Shown: piece by piece, positions 7,162 through 8,244 of the stretch
Numbering within the stretch: the stretch's first letter is position 1
Layout: each line of letters opens with the position of its first letter
Assembly: GCA_002415855.1 (NCBI GenBank)
Contig: DIAS01000058.1
Coordinates: 1-8,244, forward strand
DNA: 8,244 nucleotides
Source of the DNA: Bacteroidales bacterium UBA5072
Lineage (GTDB): Bacteria; Bacteroidota; Bacteroidia; Bacteroidales; UBA10428
Direction of reading: 5' to 3'
The notes under the pieces: model-generated
What the model was told of the DNA's origin: nothing
Database searches by the model: none
The model's input: only the letters and a program-made list of their open reading frames with translations
Program-made: the position numbers and the translations under genes

Positions 7162-8124
7162 ATGAAGAAAATACATTTTTCAAGGAGAAAATTTTTGCAG
7201 ACAGCAGCTGTCACTGCCACGGCGGCTATACTACCATCGGTTTCAGGAGTTGCAGCTTTGAATGATGGTAATGTATCAGGTTTGAAGTCCGAATTATTGC
7301 CAAAACGCAGATTAGGCAGAACCAACAGAATGGTATCATGCATTGGTTTTGGTGGTGGTTCCCGCTATTGCAACTGGGTGGCCGGGGAAGATATTCTTCA
7401 AAAACATATTGACCATGCAATTAAGCTCGGGATTACCTACTTTGATTGCGCAAGGTCGTACGGTAATGGGCTGGCTGAAGAGCGTTATGGAAAATTTCTT
7501 ACTCCAAAATACAGGGATCAGATATTTCTCAATTCAAAAACTATGGAGAGGACATATGATGGAGTAATGAAGGAGATTGAAGTCACATTGAAAACATTAA
7601 AAACGGAATATCTCGATCTCTACTGTATGCATTCTATCGATAGTATGAAAGATGTAGATGTCCTCTTATGCTCCTCAGGAGGATACAAAGCATTTTTAAA
7701 ACTGAAAAATGAGGGCGTGGTAAAGAACATTGGTTTTTCATTTCATAAGTGGAATGATGCAGCCCGGAAATCATTTGATGAATTTGATGTTGATGCGATC
7801 CTGTGCGTCATCAATGCTTCAAGGTATAATGGTAATGAGGATGGGCTTTTACCTCTTGCTGCCAAAAGAGATGTCGGCATAATAGCAATTAAAATAATGG
7901 GACAAAATGCTCTTATTGGAAATGTTTCAGGAGATGATCTTTTGAGGTATGGACTAAGCCTTCCGATTTCAGTCGCAAATGTAGGTATGGATGGTTTTTC
8001 TCCGCTCGAATCCTGTATTGAGGTTGGAAAAGAACCTTTACTTTCTGAAAAAGAAGCCAAAAAGATAGGGTTAAAATTGAATTTTGATCCAAAGGTCACC
8101 AAACTTCCCTATTTTACAGGATAA
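7162..8124 (+). CDS. Aldo/keto reductase with twin-arginine (Tat) signal
   Basis: A 320-residue member of the aldo/keto reductase superfamily. I start it at 7162 rather than the in-frame ATG at 7102, because the later start puts the Tat motif SRRKFLQ at residues 7-13 followed by an Ala-rich hydrophobic stretch ending near residue 30, a normal export signal. The mature part begins RRLGRTNRMVSCIGFGG, the classic first strand of the family. The catalytic tetrad appears complete: Asp95 and Tyr100 (FDCARSYGNG), Lys126 (FLNSKT) and His157 (LYCMHS). Later blocks GVVKNIGFSFHKWNDA and VGIIAIKIMGQNAL match the barrel, and the C-terminus LRYGLSLPISVANVGM is typical. The expected reaction is NAD(P)H-linked reduction of an aldehyde or oxidation of a sugar. 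A Tat signal implies folding with bound cofactor in the cytoplasm before export. The substrate is unknown; the neighbouring genes suggest a plant-polysaccharide sugar. Confidence 0.88.
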   Translation: MKKIHFSRRKFLQTAAVTATAAILPSVSGVAALNDGNVSGLKSELLPKRRLGRTNRMVSCIGFGGGSRYCNWVAGEDILQKHIDHAIKLGITYFDCARSYGNGLAEERYGKFLTPKYRDQIFLNSKTMERTYDGVMKEIEVTLKTLKTEYLDLYCMHSIDSMKDVDVLLCSSGGYKAFLKLKNEGVVKNIGFSFHKWNDAARKSFDEFDVDAILCVINASRYNGNEDGLLPLAAKRDVGIIAIKIMGQNALIGNVSGDDLLRYGLSLPISVANVGMDGFSPLESCIEVGKEPLLSEKEAKKIGLKLNFDPKVTKLPYFTG

Positions 8125-8204
8125 AGTGCAAAGGTCAACCTTTATGACTGCATTTGTCCGATCAGATTGCCCATAACATACATACCTTAAGAACAAGTAT
8201 TTAG

Positions 8205-8237
8205 CTCCGGATTTTGGAGGTCAAATTGATCCGTCTT
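8205..8237 (+). repeat. Putative IS21-family terminal repeat at the right window edge
   Basis: The sequence CTCCGGATTTTGGAGGTCAA followed by ATTGATCCG resembles, from memory, the CCGGA...GGTGGTCAATTTGATCCGGA repeats that occur several times at the ends of Bacteroidota IS21 (istA/istB) elements. It begins 80 bases after the reductase stop codon, and the window stops seven bases after it, so any transposase lies outside. A related degenerate copy is at 6335-6366. The remaining bases at 8125-8204 show no gene. Confidence 0.45.
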
Positions 8238-8244
8238 TTGAGTA

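Noticed and set aside
7743..8102. 119-codon minus-strand open frame opposite the reductase C-terminus
   Set aside because: It overlaps the conserved barrel blocks of the reductase and shows no features of its own.
8130..8143. Small hairpin AAAGG-TCAA-CCTTT after the reductase gene as a terminator
   Set aside because: Only five base pairs, mostly A-T, and no T tract follows, so it is not a convincing intrinsic terminator.
1..8244. CRISPR array, rRNA, riboswitch or toxin-antitoxin module
   Set aside because: No regularly spaced direct repeats, rRNA motifs, recognisable riboswitch cores or paired small overlapping genes were seen on either strand.

Overview
The window looks like chromosomal DNA of a glycan-degrading member of the Bacteroidota. 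The main evidence is a SusC/SusD outer-membrane pair, lipoprotein signals with acidic residues after the cysteine, AT-rich start contexts with few Shine-Dalgarno sites, and carbohydrate-active enzymes next to the transporter genes. The genus cannot be read from the sequence.

Layout: (1) 2-826, the last 274 codons of a SusC-type TonB-dependent transporter, entering from the left edge, followed after 12 bases by a complete SusD-type surface lipoprotein (839-2788). (2) 2789-2997, a spacer largely filled by a nested palindromic element (2801-2957), probably a MITE- or REP-like repeat. (3) 2998-4116, a lipoprotein GH10 endo-xylanase ending at a clear intrinsic terminator. (4) 4254-6230 on the minus strand, convergent with the xylanase, a secreted SGNH/SASA-family acetylesterase interrupted by a jelly-roll insert; it would usually be labelled sialate O-acetylesterase but fits a hemicellulose deacetylase better. 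(5) 6365-6868 on the minus strand, an unrecognised membrane protein with about five spans. (6) 7162-8124 on the plus strand, an aldo/keto reductase with a twin-arginine signal. (7) The right edge carries a sequence that resembles an IS21-family terminal repeat, and a degenerate copy lies at 6335-6366.

Read together this is part of a xylan or arabinoxylan utilisation region. The xylanase cuts the backbone at the cell surface, the esterase removes acetyl groups that block it, and SusC/D imports the oligosaccharides; the exported reductase may act on a released sugar or aldehyde. Only susC-susD form an obvious operon. The other genes change strand and are separated by repeats, and the susCD stretch looks more GC-rich than what follows 2800. 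The region may therefore have been assembled from parts rather than inherited as one operon. I do not see a clearly new defence or mobile system; the most unusual items are the composite palindrome, the dispersed IS21-like repeat copies and the Tat-exported reductase.
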